From Tolypeutes matacus (taxonomy: Eukaryota > Chordata > Mammalia > Cingulata > Chlamyphoridae): a stretch of DNA of 64,000 bases. This document shows, piece by piece, positions 12,511-24,649 of this stretch (its first letter is position 1; each line of letters opens with the position of its first letter). Made by a program: the position numbers and the translations under genes. The notes beneath the pieces are model-generated. The model was not told the origin of the DNA. It was given only the letters and a program-made list of their open reading frames with translations, and made no database searches. Location of the stretch: contig JAKSZT010053764.1 of NCBI GenBank assembly GCA_026826555.1, forward strand, positions 18,423,533 to 18,487,532, in the 5' to 3' direction.

Positions 12511-13398
12511 ATGCCAAAGTCCTTAGAATCAACAACTGTGCAATGCAGTAGTAATTAAACCATTTTTTTTTTTTTTTACTCCAAAAAGCTAAGAATGTCT
12601 TATGCAGCAGAAGACAGTGTGGGGAGGGGTATTAAAGAGAAATGGGAGGGGCAGAGTCCCAGGGTTTGGTCTTGCGACAGAAACCCTGAAGCTGGTAGTA
12701 GCAAGTGTATCTACAGCAAAGGACAAAGGTGTTTTCCCCCATTTTGTGAACCAAACAGCATCAAGGATCAAAGATCAGTGTTCAGAATCTCACAATCAGG
12801 CAGCCAGTATTTCCACGGGAAATGATAGTGCTTAAAGCCAAAAAGGCAGGCGAGTGCTACAGCAGCAGCGATGGGGACAGTGGCAGAAAGTGAGTGATGT
12901 GATAGTTAGGGCATCAGGGAGAATGAGGAATAATGTAAAAGCTGGACAAAGAAATCAACTAGAAGCTAGATGGAAGAGATGTTAGAAAAGAGTCAGATGA
13001 GAGGGTCTAAGGAGGAGAGAAGCATGTTGGTAGCATTCTGCTCTCCTCAGAGAATCAGAAATAATGAAAGCAATGAAAACATCAGCAGTCGGAGGGACTA
13101 CAGAGGCCATGAAGAGAGAAGGAAGAGGTTTGGCAGGAATTTGGCATTTTACCACATGGGGAGAGTTTTGTGTGTCATTTTTTTCTTGTGGGGCTTAAGA
13201 AAATAATCAGCCTTCCTTGAGTGTCTGTCTCTTGGACTGTCACTTTTCTTAGAATGCAGTGTCTGGAACAAAGGCAGAAGGGAAGTCCTTCATAGAGTTA
13301 TGTTTTGTTATAAATAGGATTTGGGTGAAACACTTAATTTTCTACTTTTTGCAATTAAATCCTGCTTCCTCTGCAGGGCTATGCTTTACCATCAAGCT
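12511..13398. other. No gene or repeat recognised
   Basis: Contains a poly(T) run at about 12563-12578. Open frames of 76-78 codons overlap in several frames and resemble no known protein. Confidence 0.45.
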
Positions 13399-13399
13399 T

Positions 13400-13540
13400 T
13401 TTGGAGAGGGTTTGAAAGAATGGGATTCCCAGCTCTACCCCTAACTTGCTCTGTGACTTGAAGCAGCTTCCTTATCTCTGAGACAAAGGGGTTGGGCTAG
13501 AAATGATTTCTAAGATTTCCTCTGGTTCTCTAACTTTGTT
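13400..13540 (+). mobile_element. MIR SINE fragment
   Basis: 'gggattcccagctctacccc', then 'aacttgctctgtgacttgaag', then 'ccttatctctgagacaaagg' follow the middle of MIR in sense. Diverged and partial. Confidence 0.5.
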
Positions 13541-13608
13541 TGCTTTATGCCTTTTCAGTGAGATTCTGCAAAAGGCTGCTTGGAGTACTTACCTTAGATT
13601 ATGGATTT

Positions 13609-13662
13609 ACCACCACCACCACTCTGTAGACACACACACATTCATACACATACACATACCCA
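13609..13662. repeat. (CCA)n and (CA)n low-complexity tract
   Basis: A short run of cca units followed by imperfect aca/cacata units. Confidence 0.8.
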
Positions 13663-13861
13663 CCTAGATGCTGTGATATAAGCCATGACCTATTCCTAAT
13701 TATGTTTCAGTGTTTCCCAGCATTTTACATATCATCAGACATAGAAAATGGTAATATTTGTACAACTGCTACAAGAGTTGAAGAACACATTATCTGGTGT
13801 ACCTGTAACCCAGTCCCAGACCAACCAATAGAAACCTATCTCACCCATTAGACAGGTTCAC

Positions 13862-14030
13862 ACTTCTGGCTATACATTAGCATCACCTGTGGAGATGTTA
13901 TAAAATAACAATCTCAAGACTCCACACCAGAGCAACTAAAACCAAATGGCTGGGGTGGGGCACAGGCATCAGAATTTGTAAGAAGTTCTCAGAACATTCT
14001 CGTGTACAGTGATTTGTGAACCGTTGTAGA
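13862..14030 (+). mobile_element. MER5-like hAT-Charlie fragment
   Basis: Follows the MER5A order: 'catcacctgtggagatgtta', a GGGG-rich middle ('ggctggggtggggcacagg'), 'catcagaatttgt', and an end like 'gatttgtgaaccgttg'. The left terminal repeat is missing or too diverged. Confidence 0.6.
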
Positions 14031-14369
14031 AGCATCATACAAACAGGAACTATGTCTTATGAACCCAAGCATAGAGCTTAATATGTAACAAGCTGTCAAT
14101 AATATGTGCTGAATTGATTAATTAATACACACCCTGGATAGCACAGCCATGTACAACTATGGCTCAGATTTTGCTGGTTCCATCCTTCCAGGAGGGCCGT
14201 CCCCATAGTCATTCCTAAGCACTCCCTTAGTTTTCTCTCCTTCCCTTATCCCAGAGTTATGCTGCATGCAAACTCTCAAATAGCTATCGCTAAATCCATC
14301 ACAAGATGTTAAACACTGAGAATTGTCTTTACTGCCTCGATCCCATTAAAACCCAAGAAATACTTGGAG

Positions 14370-14575
14370 GTAATATGGTGCAGTGGAAACATCAGGAGCT
14401 CTGGAGTCTGAGAGAGCTGGTTTTGAATCCCAGCTTACTCATTTATCAATTGTGCACAAGACACTTAGCCCCTAATAGTACATTTTATCATTGATCAGAT
14501 TATGGTAATACCTACATCAGAATTCTATAGTGATAATTAGACGTTAGTAAGGGTCTGGCATGTAGATGATAAAAA
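14370..14575 (+). mobile_element. MIR SINE
   Basis: Sense MIR: 'taatatggtgcagtggaaac', 'gagctctggagtctgagag', 'tggttttgaatcccagctt', 'gtaataccta', then 'gtctggcatgtagatga'. Contains the B-box-like part of the tRNA-derived head. Confidence 0.75.
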
Positions 14576-15293
14576 ATAGATATCTACTATTTCTATTATT
14601 ACTGTAAGAGTAAAAATCCTTGTGGGTTACTTTAAAAGCTGCTCCTGCAGGCACACTTGAGGGTGAAAACTTTATGTGAACCCAAAGGCATTCCTTAAAC
14701 TCTCTCACCAGTGCACAAATGTCTTGTCTCCCTCCTTCATGTTCTCTTCCCAGCATCCAAGACTTCTTTTTCTATTTCTCTTCCAAACATTGCCCCAATG
14801 TTTGGAAATCCTGCCTAAGGAAATTCACCTTATAGATAGGCCTTAGAGACACAAAGATTGGTTGTTGGGCCAGAGGGTTTTCTCCTCCACCTCCATGTAA
14901 GGTTGGTTCTTGGCCCAATGGCCAGAAAGGTAGTAAGGGCCATGAAGAACATAGTGTGGGGGGAGAGCATGGTCCTCAGCCCTCTCATCTCACTGATCCT
15001 CAGGATCTATAATCAAAAGCTTGAGGCTGATCACAACATCCCCTGGGGTAGTAATGACCTGATCATGGCTAAAATATTCCATTGATTTCTCTTCAGTACA
15101 AATGCATTTAGGGGGCAACTTCCTCCATGCCTGCCCCTCATCAAACATTTCAATGAAGATTTGGAATGTTGTTGTAGTAGTTTGGTATTATTTATGAATT
15201 CTAATAATAGATATTGGATTATGTTTGTAAACTGGCCTGTTTGCACATTATATTGTATTGGTTCAGAGGTTTCACTTTTACTTGATTAAATAA
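14576..15293. other. No gene or repeat recognised
   Basis: No coding signal or repeat that I can name. Confidence 0.45.
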
Positions 15294-15765
15294 TGATTAG
15301 GGCTTTGATTGGGCCAAGTCAGTAGGACGTTGAGTCCCCACCCCCTTGGTGGGCAGGGACTTACAGAGAAAACTATATGGCAGAGCAGAGGAGTTAGTTG
15401 GAGTTTTGATGCTGGAGTTTTGATCTGGAGCTTGGGAAGTAAGCACACAGAGGAGCAGAGCAGCTGAGCCCAGATAGAGTCGAGCCCTGGAGAGAGAGAC
15501 AGAGCCAGTCACCTGATAGTCTACAGCTGGCCTTGTGGAGAGAGCAGGGCAGCTGAGCCCAGAGAGAAATGAGCCCCAGGAAGAGAGGAACCCAGGAAGC
15601 CTGAATCCTTGGCAGACATCGGCAGCCATCTTGCTCCAACACGTGGCAACAGACTTTGGTGAGGGAAGTAACTTATGCTTTATGGCCTGGTAACTGTAAG
15701 CTTCTACCCCAAATAAATACCCTTTATAAAAACCTCTGGTATTTTGCATCAGTGCCCCTTTGGCT
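15294..15765 (+). mobile_element. MaLR-like LTR (sense), same family group as 7250-7892
   Basis: Starts tgattagggctttgattggg and ends tttggctgactaata. It carries the polyadenylation block 'ccccaaataaataccc' and 'tattttgcatcagtgcccct', which match the reverse complement of the LTR end at 7250-7320. An unusually long minus-strand open frame (15297-15749, 150 codons) crosses the whole LTR but looks like no protein. I saw no clear 5-bp target duplication. Confidence 0.65.
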
Positions 15766-16738
15766 GACTAATATAGTCATCATTTTAACAGGTGCTGGTT
15801 ACTACCATATATGCACACACTGGCTTCTCCCACCTCAAACTTTTCTTCTACCACCAACACTGCCCAGAAGAAGTTATCACTTTTAGATTTTATAGTAAAA
15901 TAGGCTTAATAAAAATTTAAAAAGAAATACATATAGATATACACATATTTGTATATGTAGTCTATCTCCCAAAATATCTATTAGAGAAATTCTATAAGAA
16001 TAATATTTTGGTAAGCAAGCATGAGCTAGCTACTGTTTATTGAGAATTCACATCTTCTGGTATATTTTTACCGTATAGAGAACATTTTTAAATTCATTCC
16101 TCTGTTTTCCATTCTTTGGCACATGTGAAGGTGATGTTTTAGTGGAGTTATACAACATCCAAGGCTGGACATGGCAATTATTAAAGAGATTCTTGGTTTG
16201 CCTACATGATAAGCCATGCAACTCTGCTCATAGATCCTTGCCAAAATTACACTTTTCAGAAACTTCTGCAAAAGGATTTAAACAGTTTTGTGCCTTCCTA
16301 CCAAAATGTGCGTACATTTTTCTACACCTCCACACCTGGCAGTATTTCAGCCTAACATTTGCTACAGTATTTTGAGTTCATGTTGTTTATTTTCTGCTTT
16401 ATTTTTTCCCCCGATGTACTTTTTACGTTTAAAATCAAAGCTAACATTTTCCATATATACTGAATCTGCTTAGCCCCACTACTAAACCATAATCTTTGTA
16501 ATTAAAGTATACTTAAAAGTAACATGGACTACAGGGTTTAGAATTTTTTACTTCCAACATTAGCTTTTATAGCTCCTTTCCAGAATAGTGATTGTTAGAT
16601 TTCAGATTCATGGTACAAAATTGCAGAGCTATGCTAAATGTGTATATTTGATATTCAAAATATTAATGAGACATCAGTATTGCAGTAAGACATGGAATGT
16701 GTGTTGCTTGTTGCATTGGTAAAGGGATAGTGTAAAGT
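15766..16738. other. No gene or repeat recognised
   Basis: AT-rich sequence with short overlapping open frames of no recognisable family. Confidence 0.45.
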
Positions 16739-16739
16739 G

Positions 16740-17080
16740 TGACAGTGTGGGAAAAGCCCAGAATTTGAAATGAAATGGTCTAAATCAGTGGTTCTCAAAG
16801 TGGAGTCCCTGGACCAGGACCATGTGTATCACCTGAGAACTTGTTAGAAATGCAAATTCTTGGTCCCTACTCCAGACTTACTGAACCAGAGACTCAATGG
16901 GTGGACTCTAGTAATTTGTGTTTAATAACCCCCCAGCCCCACCTCCATCCACGTCCATTGGTTCTGATGCATGCTGAAGTTTGAGAATCAATAATCTATA
17001 TTCAAAATATGTTCAGCCACTCAACTTATTTTGTGACCTTGGAAAAGTAAACTCTCGGAGCGTTGGTTTCCTACTCTACC
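16740..17080 (+). mobile_element. MIR SINE split by a MER5A insertion
   Basis: The MIR head ('gcccagaatttgaaatgaaa') runs to about 16785. It resumes after the MER5A at about 17002 with 'cagccactcaacttattttg' and 'gtgaccttggaaaagtaaac'. The tail may be the separate block at 17455-17615. Confidence 0.6.
16786..16993 (+). mobile_element. MER5A hAT-Charlie element
   Basis: Well-preserved MER5A: terminal repeat CAGTGGTTCTCAAAG at the start, 'tcacctgagaacttgttag', 'aaatgcaaattcttggtcc', 'ttctgatgcatgctgaagt', and end 'ttgagaatca'. The flanking 8-bp repeats gtctaaat (16778-16785) and atctatat (16994-17001) match at 6 of 8 bases, which fits an old hAT target duplication. Confidence 0.85.
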
Positions 17081-17454
17081 TTCTTTCTCCCTGTTGTTCT
17101 TCCCTGCACTCTGATTATTGAGAGGCAGGAAGGCAGGTCTGTTGGTAAAACTGATGCCTAGTTGGGGGACGATATGCCAGCCTCCAGATGCTCCAGTATC
17201 CACCAAGTGATTGTCCTGGCTTTCTTTGTGTTTGGGGCCAGGAAGTATCTCTTCCCATAACCCACAGTTGGGGTTCCTAGTGTGGGTTCTCTGAACTGGT
17301 TCCTCCCAGTAAAGACTGTGAAGAGATGAGCTCGGCCCATTACCTGGAGGGGGGAGGGGTCCTCTGGACTCAGAATATTAAATGCTTCAAGACCCTTTGT
17401 CCTCAGCTATTGTCCTTCACTATAATTCCAGGACCACAGGAGAAAAAAATTCCA
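17081..17454. other. No repeat recognised
   Basis: Lies between two MIR-like blocks. It may be an insertion into one MIR, but I do not recognise it. Confidence 0.4.
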
Positions 17455-17615
17455 CTTACCATTCTATTAAGTTTGTAAAATGTGGGTAATTATGCACTGT
17501 ACTCTCTCCATTTCACAGAATTATTATGAGAGTCAAATGAGAAAATGATTATGAAAGTACTTTGAAAACTGTAGAGCACTACAAATATGCTAGTTTTTGT
17601 TGTTATCTAATACTC
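17455..17615 (+). mobile_element. MIR 3' part
   Basis: 'gtttgtaaaatgtgggtaat', 'cagaattattatgagagtc', 'aaatgagaaaatgattatg', 'agagcactacaaatatgcta' follow the second half of MIR in sense. Confidence 0.6.
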
Positions 17616-17734
17616 TTGAGAAATTTTTCTGTTCCTTTTTCTCCATCCTTTGTAATTCTACTCTCAATAGAGAAAATGACGCCTCTTCACTTCCCCATAA
17701 GTATTTAATCATCAGCCACATCACTCTCGATTTT

Positions 17735-18180
17735 GTTATGTGAAGCTATGGTACTCAGGCCTCTTTTGGTTGCAAATAAAAGAAACCCATCACAAATTCG
17801 TGTACCAGAAATGGGCTTCATGGGAAGGAGACGAAGGTATCCCACAGAAGCAGAGGTAGGGCTGTCGGAACCAGGCAGACACTGGAACAAGAGTGTCAGT
17901 GCTGCTCTGACATTTTTTCTTCTGCTATGGCTCTCACCGCTGTCAGTCTAAATTTTTATTTGAGGGCTGGCTGTTTTTCCTACCTGACTCAGGTTGTCAC
18001 TACATGGCAGGGAACATGGTCAGAAGCAGCTGGAGCTTGACAATCCTTGAGTAAGGAGAGGGTATCTTTCTCCTATGGTCCGTATGTTAATTCCAGGGAA
18101 GAACTCTGATTAGACCAGGAGGATCGGGGCGGTGTGGGTCATGTGACCTCCCAAAGAAGGGGCAGGGAATAGCTCACTGA
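17735..18180. mobile_element. Possible ancient dispersed repeat, family unknown
   Basis: The phrases 'cctcttttggttgcaaataa', 'aagaaacccatcaca' and 'gaactctgattagaccagg' are familiar from a common mammalian interspersed repeat, but I cannot name the family with confidence. No coding content. Confidence 0.35.
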
Positions 18181-21100
18181 GCACCTAGTATGTCACAAGA
18201 AGGGTCACAGGAAAGCTTGTAAGGAAGACCAAAACTTACCTAGCTAACTACGATGTCTAGTAGAATGAATCATCTGGGTTCAGTGAATTCTATTACAGGG
18301 CCTGGAGGATACTTGTATATACATTTTGTCCCTTCCTGTGGTGCATATGAGTACAGATTAGCCCCATGAAAAGGACTTCTCATAATGCTCACACATAAAA
18401 ATAATATAACTTTTTTTTTTCTAGGCAAAATAACCCAGCCATAAAGAGAAGGTGTTTTTTTCTTCAGTTGACTCCAACAAGTAATGTAGCTTATCACTTG
18501 TCGATGAGCAAAATCTGACAAGAAATGTAACCCACAACATTGAGATTGTTGGGAGCCATGGGCGATGCAGCCTGCCCTCAAGGATCTCACCAATTCGGTA
18601 GCTAGGTAGCCAAGCATATTAGTAATGCATTCCATGCTTCTACAGAGCTGTCTTCATTGAGGGAAGGACAAATGAGCACCATATGTTTTTAAGTGGCTCT
18701 TATATAGCTGAATAGCTTCTCTCTGAAATGCACATAACAGATACACAAACATTGTCTTTCTATTGAAAATACTACTGTTTTCACTAGGATTTGATCCTTA
18801 TTCTTTAGATCAAAAATACCTAGCATTCCTTCCCATCTATCTTATAACAAGAGACTGCAGCTTCTTCAAACAACACTGGTAGTGCACTGTAAATTTATGG
18901 CTTACAGATGCAGTGTTTGAAAAGTCAAGTACTCCCTGAGAGCCCCGGTGGCAAGAACTTATGAATTTATATGTTGTTACAGATTAAAGTAATTACTTAG
19001 ACTGGCTTAGAAAAGCCAAACGTAATCCCCACTCTTAAAACAAGCTATGGATTGCAATTTCATCTTGAAAGCCCTGGTTAGATTGGTACATCTTATCAAT
19101 AATTTTGAACACTGTATTTCCACTGAGAAATTATAAAAGAAATAACTGCCATGCAATTTCTTTATGCTTTGCATTCTTTCAGAGTTGGCAAACATAAAAA
19201 AGTCAGCAGGTGGAGCTCCTATTCCCTTGGCAGGCCTGATAGAAGTCCTTCTCTTGAAAGAACTTTCAATTACAGACTGTCTCTACGGCAGCCGGTTCTG
19301 GGCTCCCTACAGACAGTATAAGAATAATACATGAAAATGTAAGACTGCGAGACATTACAGTATGTTCTCATAGGTCATGAAGGAGAAGAGAGAAAGAAGA
19401 GCCAGAAATCCTTTTTTTTTTTACTTTTCTGTTTTCCCCATTTTACATTCTTTTAAATTAACAAAGAAGGTGCCATCTTCCAAGAGTGAGACTAATTCAT
19501 TTGTTCCCTGGTACTCTTTACACTGGTTCTCTGTCCTGTGTGTGATCAGTCACCCTGTCACAATGTGGAACTCCCCTACCACTGAGTTCAGCATTTGATC
19601 AGACAAGAGAAACAGTAAGCCAAACGGAGAACGAAGAAAGTATGGAACTGTAAAATGCTTTGGAATCTCTTTCCAAAATGTTTTTGGAGGGCTCAGTTGG
19701 CAAGTAAATTTATGAAAAATATAAGTACTTTCCTGCTAACCACTAAGTCAGATAACTTCTCTAAATTTTTTCATAAGGGTGTGCGATTGCCACTTTACAG
19801 CTGGAGATTACAATAAAAAAAATTTCCTTTTTAATTCACTGCATTTGATATGCACATAATTCTTTTAGTGTGAAACCTACTTAATGTCTTATTCAATTTG
19901 CCATTTCTAAAGTGGAGTGAGAAACTGAGTGATCAAATACATTTCTTATAAGGACCTGGCACGTGGTATCATGTGACAGCAGATGGCATGTGAAAGCCTT
20001 TGTGGGAAATATGGGTCTTGTTAAATAGGCTGTGAATGTGCAAGGTTGTGCGTGTCTCCTCAGAGTGTCATTCAGTCACCCTAGCATCTGCAGGGGGATA
20101 AGCAGCATCCCGTTCCCTTTCATAACAAAAGCTAATGTGAACGACCTCGGGAAAGTCATGGAGTGGCAGAGACACACGGCCTGTTGCCATGTGGTCAAAT
20201 GCACAGACCAGAATTAGTAGCATTTACTCCTCAGGGGCACTGGGCTTGGACAGGGACATTGGGAATTTATCAGCTTGTTCAGTAGGAAGCCACAAACAAC
20301 TGAAAACTCAGGGGCTGCCAGTGGAGAAGCAGAACGAACACAGGGTTCCCAGTTTGTTATTAAAATTCCTCTTTTGCCATCCCATCCCTTTTTGGAAGAA
20401 GAAGGAGAGACTGCTAGGTGTTTCCAAAGGTGTCTTCTGTGCCGAGGTCTTCAAACCCTTTACACACTGAGCATTTTGTAGTTCTTCTCTTGATTCACAC
20501 TGAGGAGGAGCTAAATTTTGCTCTGCAATACACATCCAAGGCAGCATGCTAATGAGAATTATTATTAAGCAATGTAGAGTTGGCACCAGTCGCTTGCAAT
20601 CTGCTCAGCAGTAGAAGCAGGAAGGGCAGAGTCAGAGTCAGAAAAGCAGCTTTACTGAATGCTCTTCTGGACCTGATTAGTTTTGGTCACTTCCAACACC
20701 AGGCAAAACCAAGTATAATTGTAAGCTTTCACAGACATGGCACACTGTTTCCCACTGTGATGTATCTGGCCTCTCCTTAAAGGGGCTTCTAGATTTCACT
20801 GTTGCTTTAAAAATATCTCTCTATTCAGAAATGCAAACTCAATAGTCACTGTAGACTCAATAAATAGGTCGCCAGAAAAACCAATTTGCTGTGCATTCCT
20901 GGATTCTTTCATTTTAGTAGCCCAGACAAACAGGACCCTCTCTTTAAATATGAATTCTGTCTCAGAATCTTTCTCAGCATAAATTTTGGAGTAGGCTATG
21001 GCTTCTTGGTCAGATTGAAGAGTTTGTATCACCAATCATTGTCAAACACAGGGACTCAAAATTAAAGTTACTATGAATGATCCTCTGAGTAGTTAGACTG

Positions 21101-21250
21101 AACCCCTTTGTGAAGATGGAACATAAAACAAATTATTTGTAACTAAACCACAAGACCAAGATAAAGGTCATTTTCATATTTGTATTGATTCATTGTTGAA
21201 GATACGTTATCAGACAGGCTTTTACTAACAAATACTAATATGAGGTGATT
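18181..21250. other. Long stretch without recognised gene or repeat
   Basis: About 3 kb with no transposon I can name. The longest open frame (minus strand, 18270-18635, 121 codons) has no recognisable domain, no upstream partner and crosses a poly(T) run, so I do not call it a gene. This is one of the better places in the window to look for conserved non-coding sequence. Confidence 0.4.
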
Positions 21251-21262
21251 AAGAATAAAAGA

Positions 21263-21361
21263 CAGGGGAGCAGATGTAGCTCAAGTGGTTGAGTGCCTGC
21301 TTCCCATGTACGAGATCCTAGGTTCAATCTCTGGTACCTCCTAAAAGATTAAAAAAAAAAA
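21263..21361 (+). mobile_element. DAS-SINE (monomer)
   Basis: tRNA-derived head with A-box-like 'tagctcaagtggttgag' and B-box-like 'ggttcaatctc', then 'tggtacctcctaaaag' and poly(A). Flanked by a 12-bp direct repeat: aagaataaaaga (21251-21262) and aagaacaaaaga (21362-21373), 11 of 12 identical. This is the hallmark of L1-driven retroposition. An older, diverged DAS copy without the longer body seen at 36334 and 39109. Confidence 0.88.
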
Positions 21362-22000
21362 AAGAACAAAAGAGAAGTAATGTTAGCAAGACACCCTGTT
21401 GAGTCCCCCCACCCCACTCCACCCCCCAAAAAAAAACAGCAAGAGCCATGAGGAATTGGTCAGAACCACATTTTTCCAGAACTCTGGAACATGATCAAGA
21501 ATAGATAACAACTCAGCGAATGCTAAATCAGGAAAAATAAAACCTAAAATCAGTAGGAACGCTTTGCAGGCCCCTTCACTTGCCCTAGACAAGGATGTCT
21601 GCTTACATCACTACTATTCAACCTTGCACTGGATATTATAGCTAGCTAGAGCAATTAGGCAAGAAAAAGAACTAAAAGACATCCAATTTGGAAAGGAAAA
21701 AGTAAAATTTCCTCTATTTGCAGATGACATGATCATTTATATAGAAAATCCCAAAGAATCCACAACAAATCTTATAGAGTTAATAAAGCAATTCAACAAA
21801 GTTGCAGGCTGCAAGATTAACATGCAAAAATCTGTTGTGTTTCCATACATGAGCAATGAACAATCTGAGATGGATATGTTTCTTAAAAATCCATTTATAA
21901 TAGCATCTAAAAGAATAAAATACCTAAGAATAAATTTACCAAAAACATGGCTGAAAGAAATTAAAGAACTAAATTTATGTAATAGCAAAATATCTCATGT

Positions 22001-22119
22001 TGGGGAATGGGTATAGCTCAGTGGTTGAGAGCCTGCTTCCCATGTACAAGGTCCCAGGTTCAATCCCAAGTGCCTCCTTAAAAAACAACAACAACAACCA
22101 CAAAGAAAAAAAAAAAAAT
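22001..22119 (+). mobile_element. DAS-SINE (monomer) inside L1
   Basis: 'gggtatagctcagtggttga' (A box), 'gcctgcttcccatgtacaag', 'ggttcaatccc' (B box), 'agtgcctcctt', then an A-rich tail with (aac)n and poly(A). It interrupts the L1 ORF2 sequence, which resumes at about 22122 with 'ttcatggattgggaaattt'. Confidence 0.85.
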
Positions 22120-23339
22120 CCTGTTCATGGATTGGGAAATTTAAATAACAAAACATCAATACTACCCAAAGGAATTTATAGATTCAACACAATACCTACC
22201 AAAATTCCAGCAGCCTTATTTTGCAGAAATGGAAAAACTGACCCTCAAATCCACATGGAATGGCAAGGGGCCCTGAATAGCCAAGTCAATATTGAAAAAG
22301 AATAAAATTCCATATCTCAGAACTTACTGAAATGCCACAGTAATCAAAACAGTATGGTAATAGCATAAAGTAGACAAATAGAACAATGGAATAGATTGAG
22401 TTCAAAAATGAATCCATACTTCTGTGGCCACATGATTTTCCATGAGGGCACCAAGTACATTAGGTGGGTAAAGAATGGTCTATTCAATAGATGGTGCTGG
22501 GAAAACTGGATATCCGCATGCAAAAGAATGAAGGGAGACTCCTACCTCACACCATATACAAAAGTTAACTCAAAATGCATTAATGACTTAAACATAAAAG
22601 CTAAAACCATAAAACTCTTAGAAGAAAACATGGAGTAGCCTTCATACCTTGGATTTGACAGTATTTTCTTAGATGTGACACCAAAAGCATGAGAAGCAAA
22701 AGAAAAAAATAGACGAAATGGACTTCATCAAAATTAAAAAACAATTGTACATCAAAAAGCATTATCAAGAAAGTGAAATGACAATAAACATAATGAGAGA
22801 AAATATTTGTAAAGCATATATCTGATAAGGGTTAAATATCCAGAATATATAAAGAATGGCTACAACTCAACAATAAAAAGAAAAACAGGCCAATTAGAAA
22901 TTACCAAAGGTCCTTTCAATGGGGAAAGAATAGTATCTTCACCAAATGATGCTGGGTAAATTAGATGTCCACATGCAAATGAATGAAGGTGGACCCTTAT
23001 CTCATACCATAAATAAGAATATACTCAAAATGGATAACCTAAATATAAGAGCTAAAACTATAAAACTCTTAGAAGAAAAAATAAGAAACAATCTTCAGGG
23101 CCTAATACTAGGCAATAGATTCTTAGGCTTTATTCCAAAAACATGAGCAACAAAAAATGTGTATATAAATTGGACTTCATCAAAATTCAAAATTTTGTGC
23201 ATCAAAGGATATTTATCAAGAAAGTGAAAGGGCAACCAACAAAATGGGAGAAAGTATTTGGAAGCCATTTTTCTGAAAAGGGTTTAATATCCAGAATACT
23301 TAAATAACTCCTACAATTCAACAACAAAATGTCAACCCA

Positions 23340-23397
23340 CAGGGGGCAGAGGGGAATAAATAAAAGTAAATCAATAAATCTTAAAAAAAAAAAAAAA
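23340..23397 (+). mobile_element. DAS-SINE 3' end, 5'-truncated
   Basis: Only the tail is present: a G-rich piece, 'ggggaataaataaaagtaaa', 'atcaataaatctt' and poly(A). Flanked by the 9-bp direct repeat gtcaaccca (23331-23339) and gccaaccca (23398-23406), 8 of 9 identical, so this is a genuine truncated insertion into the L1. Confidence 0.75.
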
Positions 23398-23725
23398 GCC
23401 AACCCAATTTAAAAAACGAGCAAAGTACTATGAATAGATATTTCTCCAAAGAAGACATACAAATGGCTAATAAGTACATGAAAAGATGCTCAACATCATT
23501 AACCACCAGGGAAATGCAAATCAAAACCACAATGAGATATCACTTCATACTCAACAGGATGGCTATTATTAAAAAATGAAGAAGAAAAGGAAATAGCAAG
23601 TGTTAACAAAGTGGCAGAGAAATTGGAACCCTTGTAGTAGTATAAAATAGTGCAGTCACTGTGGAAAATAGTTTGGCATTTCCTCAGAGAGTTGGAATTA
23701 CCAAATGATCTGGCATATTAAGGAA

Positions 23726-24645
23726 ATGCTCTTCTATTTTGCAGCTTTGCAAAATTATTTTGTTAAGAAGCATTAGACACTTCTTGACCCTGGCTTACTT
23801 TACCAGAAAAATCACACTGGCCAATAATGACTCTCTCTAGTGAAGAGGCAATACTAATCCTTTTCAAACTTACAGGAGCTTCTCCACCTCTGGTCACTTG
23901 ACCCTGGACTTAGGGCACATTTCCCTTCTTAGTGGGCAGGGAACAGACAGCTATTTCATGCTGCCATTATCTGATAATAGCTTAATGGATTCTACTTCTG
24001 TAATTTGCATCTTAATGGAAGAGAGTTCTAAATTAAAGAAAGGAAGGAAGGAGGAGGAATGGAAAAGGAGGAGAAAAGTAGTTTTTAATGATAAGAGTTT
24101 TGTATGTATTAGATAGGGAGTGCAAAAGCAATAGATTACTCTGCCAATTCTTAAGCTTGTATTATACGTAGGAAGAGTTAAACTTATGAAATAAAAGAAA
24201 ATTGAACTGAGGATTGCATACTCCAGAGTGATATTGGGGACTTTGTTTGAACTAGTCTGGCATACACTTTACTCATTTGTGTTTCCTTGGGGAAAAAAAA
24301 GTTTCACAACTATTTTGGCTCGGTTAAATGAAGGAAAAAAAGCTTGGATGAATAGATATTCTAGCACTATGCTAATAATGATGTAGTGGTAGTATGGTTG
24401 GGAAGGTAGAAAATTATACAATAAACTCTATATACCATTTCCTTCAGATTGTTGCAAATGTTAAAAGGAAAATCAAGAAGTAGAATTAGAGAAGGCTGGA
24501 ACAATATGTTAGAAAAACTCTGCTGGGTTTCAATCTAACCCTTACATAAAACTTTTTAATGAATCACAGGAAAAAAGAAGTCACTCAAGGCCTTCTCATT
24601 CCCATACGCCAATCCAGCCTGGTCTTTTTCCTGCTTCACAATTTT
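23726..24645. other. No gene or repeat recognised
   Basis: Includes a short purine-rich (ggaa)n patch at about 24037-24075. No coding signal. Confidence 0.4.
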
Positions 24646-24649
24646 TTCT

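Larger units (their letters stand above)
21585..23725 (+). mobile_element. L1 fragment: ORF2 reverse transcriptase onward, with internal duplication
   Basis: Starts inside the ORF2 reverse transcriptase domain. The catalytic FADD motif is encoded at 21717-21728, followed by the readable stretch [18 protein letters not shown]. Downstream comes the ORF2 C-terminal region ('tggtgctgggaaaactggat', 'ataaaactcttagaagaaaa', 'aatatccagaatatataaag'). The segment 22440-22910 corresponds to the same part of ORF2 as 22920-23330, so about 0.45 kb is present twice. Interrupted by DAS-SINEs at 22001-22119 and 23340-23397. Many stops and frameshifts; inactive. Confidence 0.88.

Noticed and set aside
15297..15749. 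Minus-strand open frame of 150 codons
   Set aside because: Covers an LTR in antisense exactly from end to end. Open by composition, with no recognisable protein.
18270..18635. Minus-strand open frame of 121 codons
   Set aside because: No recognisable domain, crosses a homopolymer run and has no supporting signals. It could only be rescued by transcript or conservation data.
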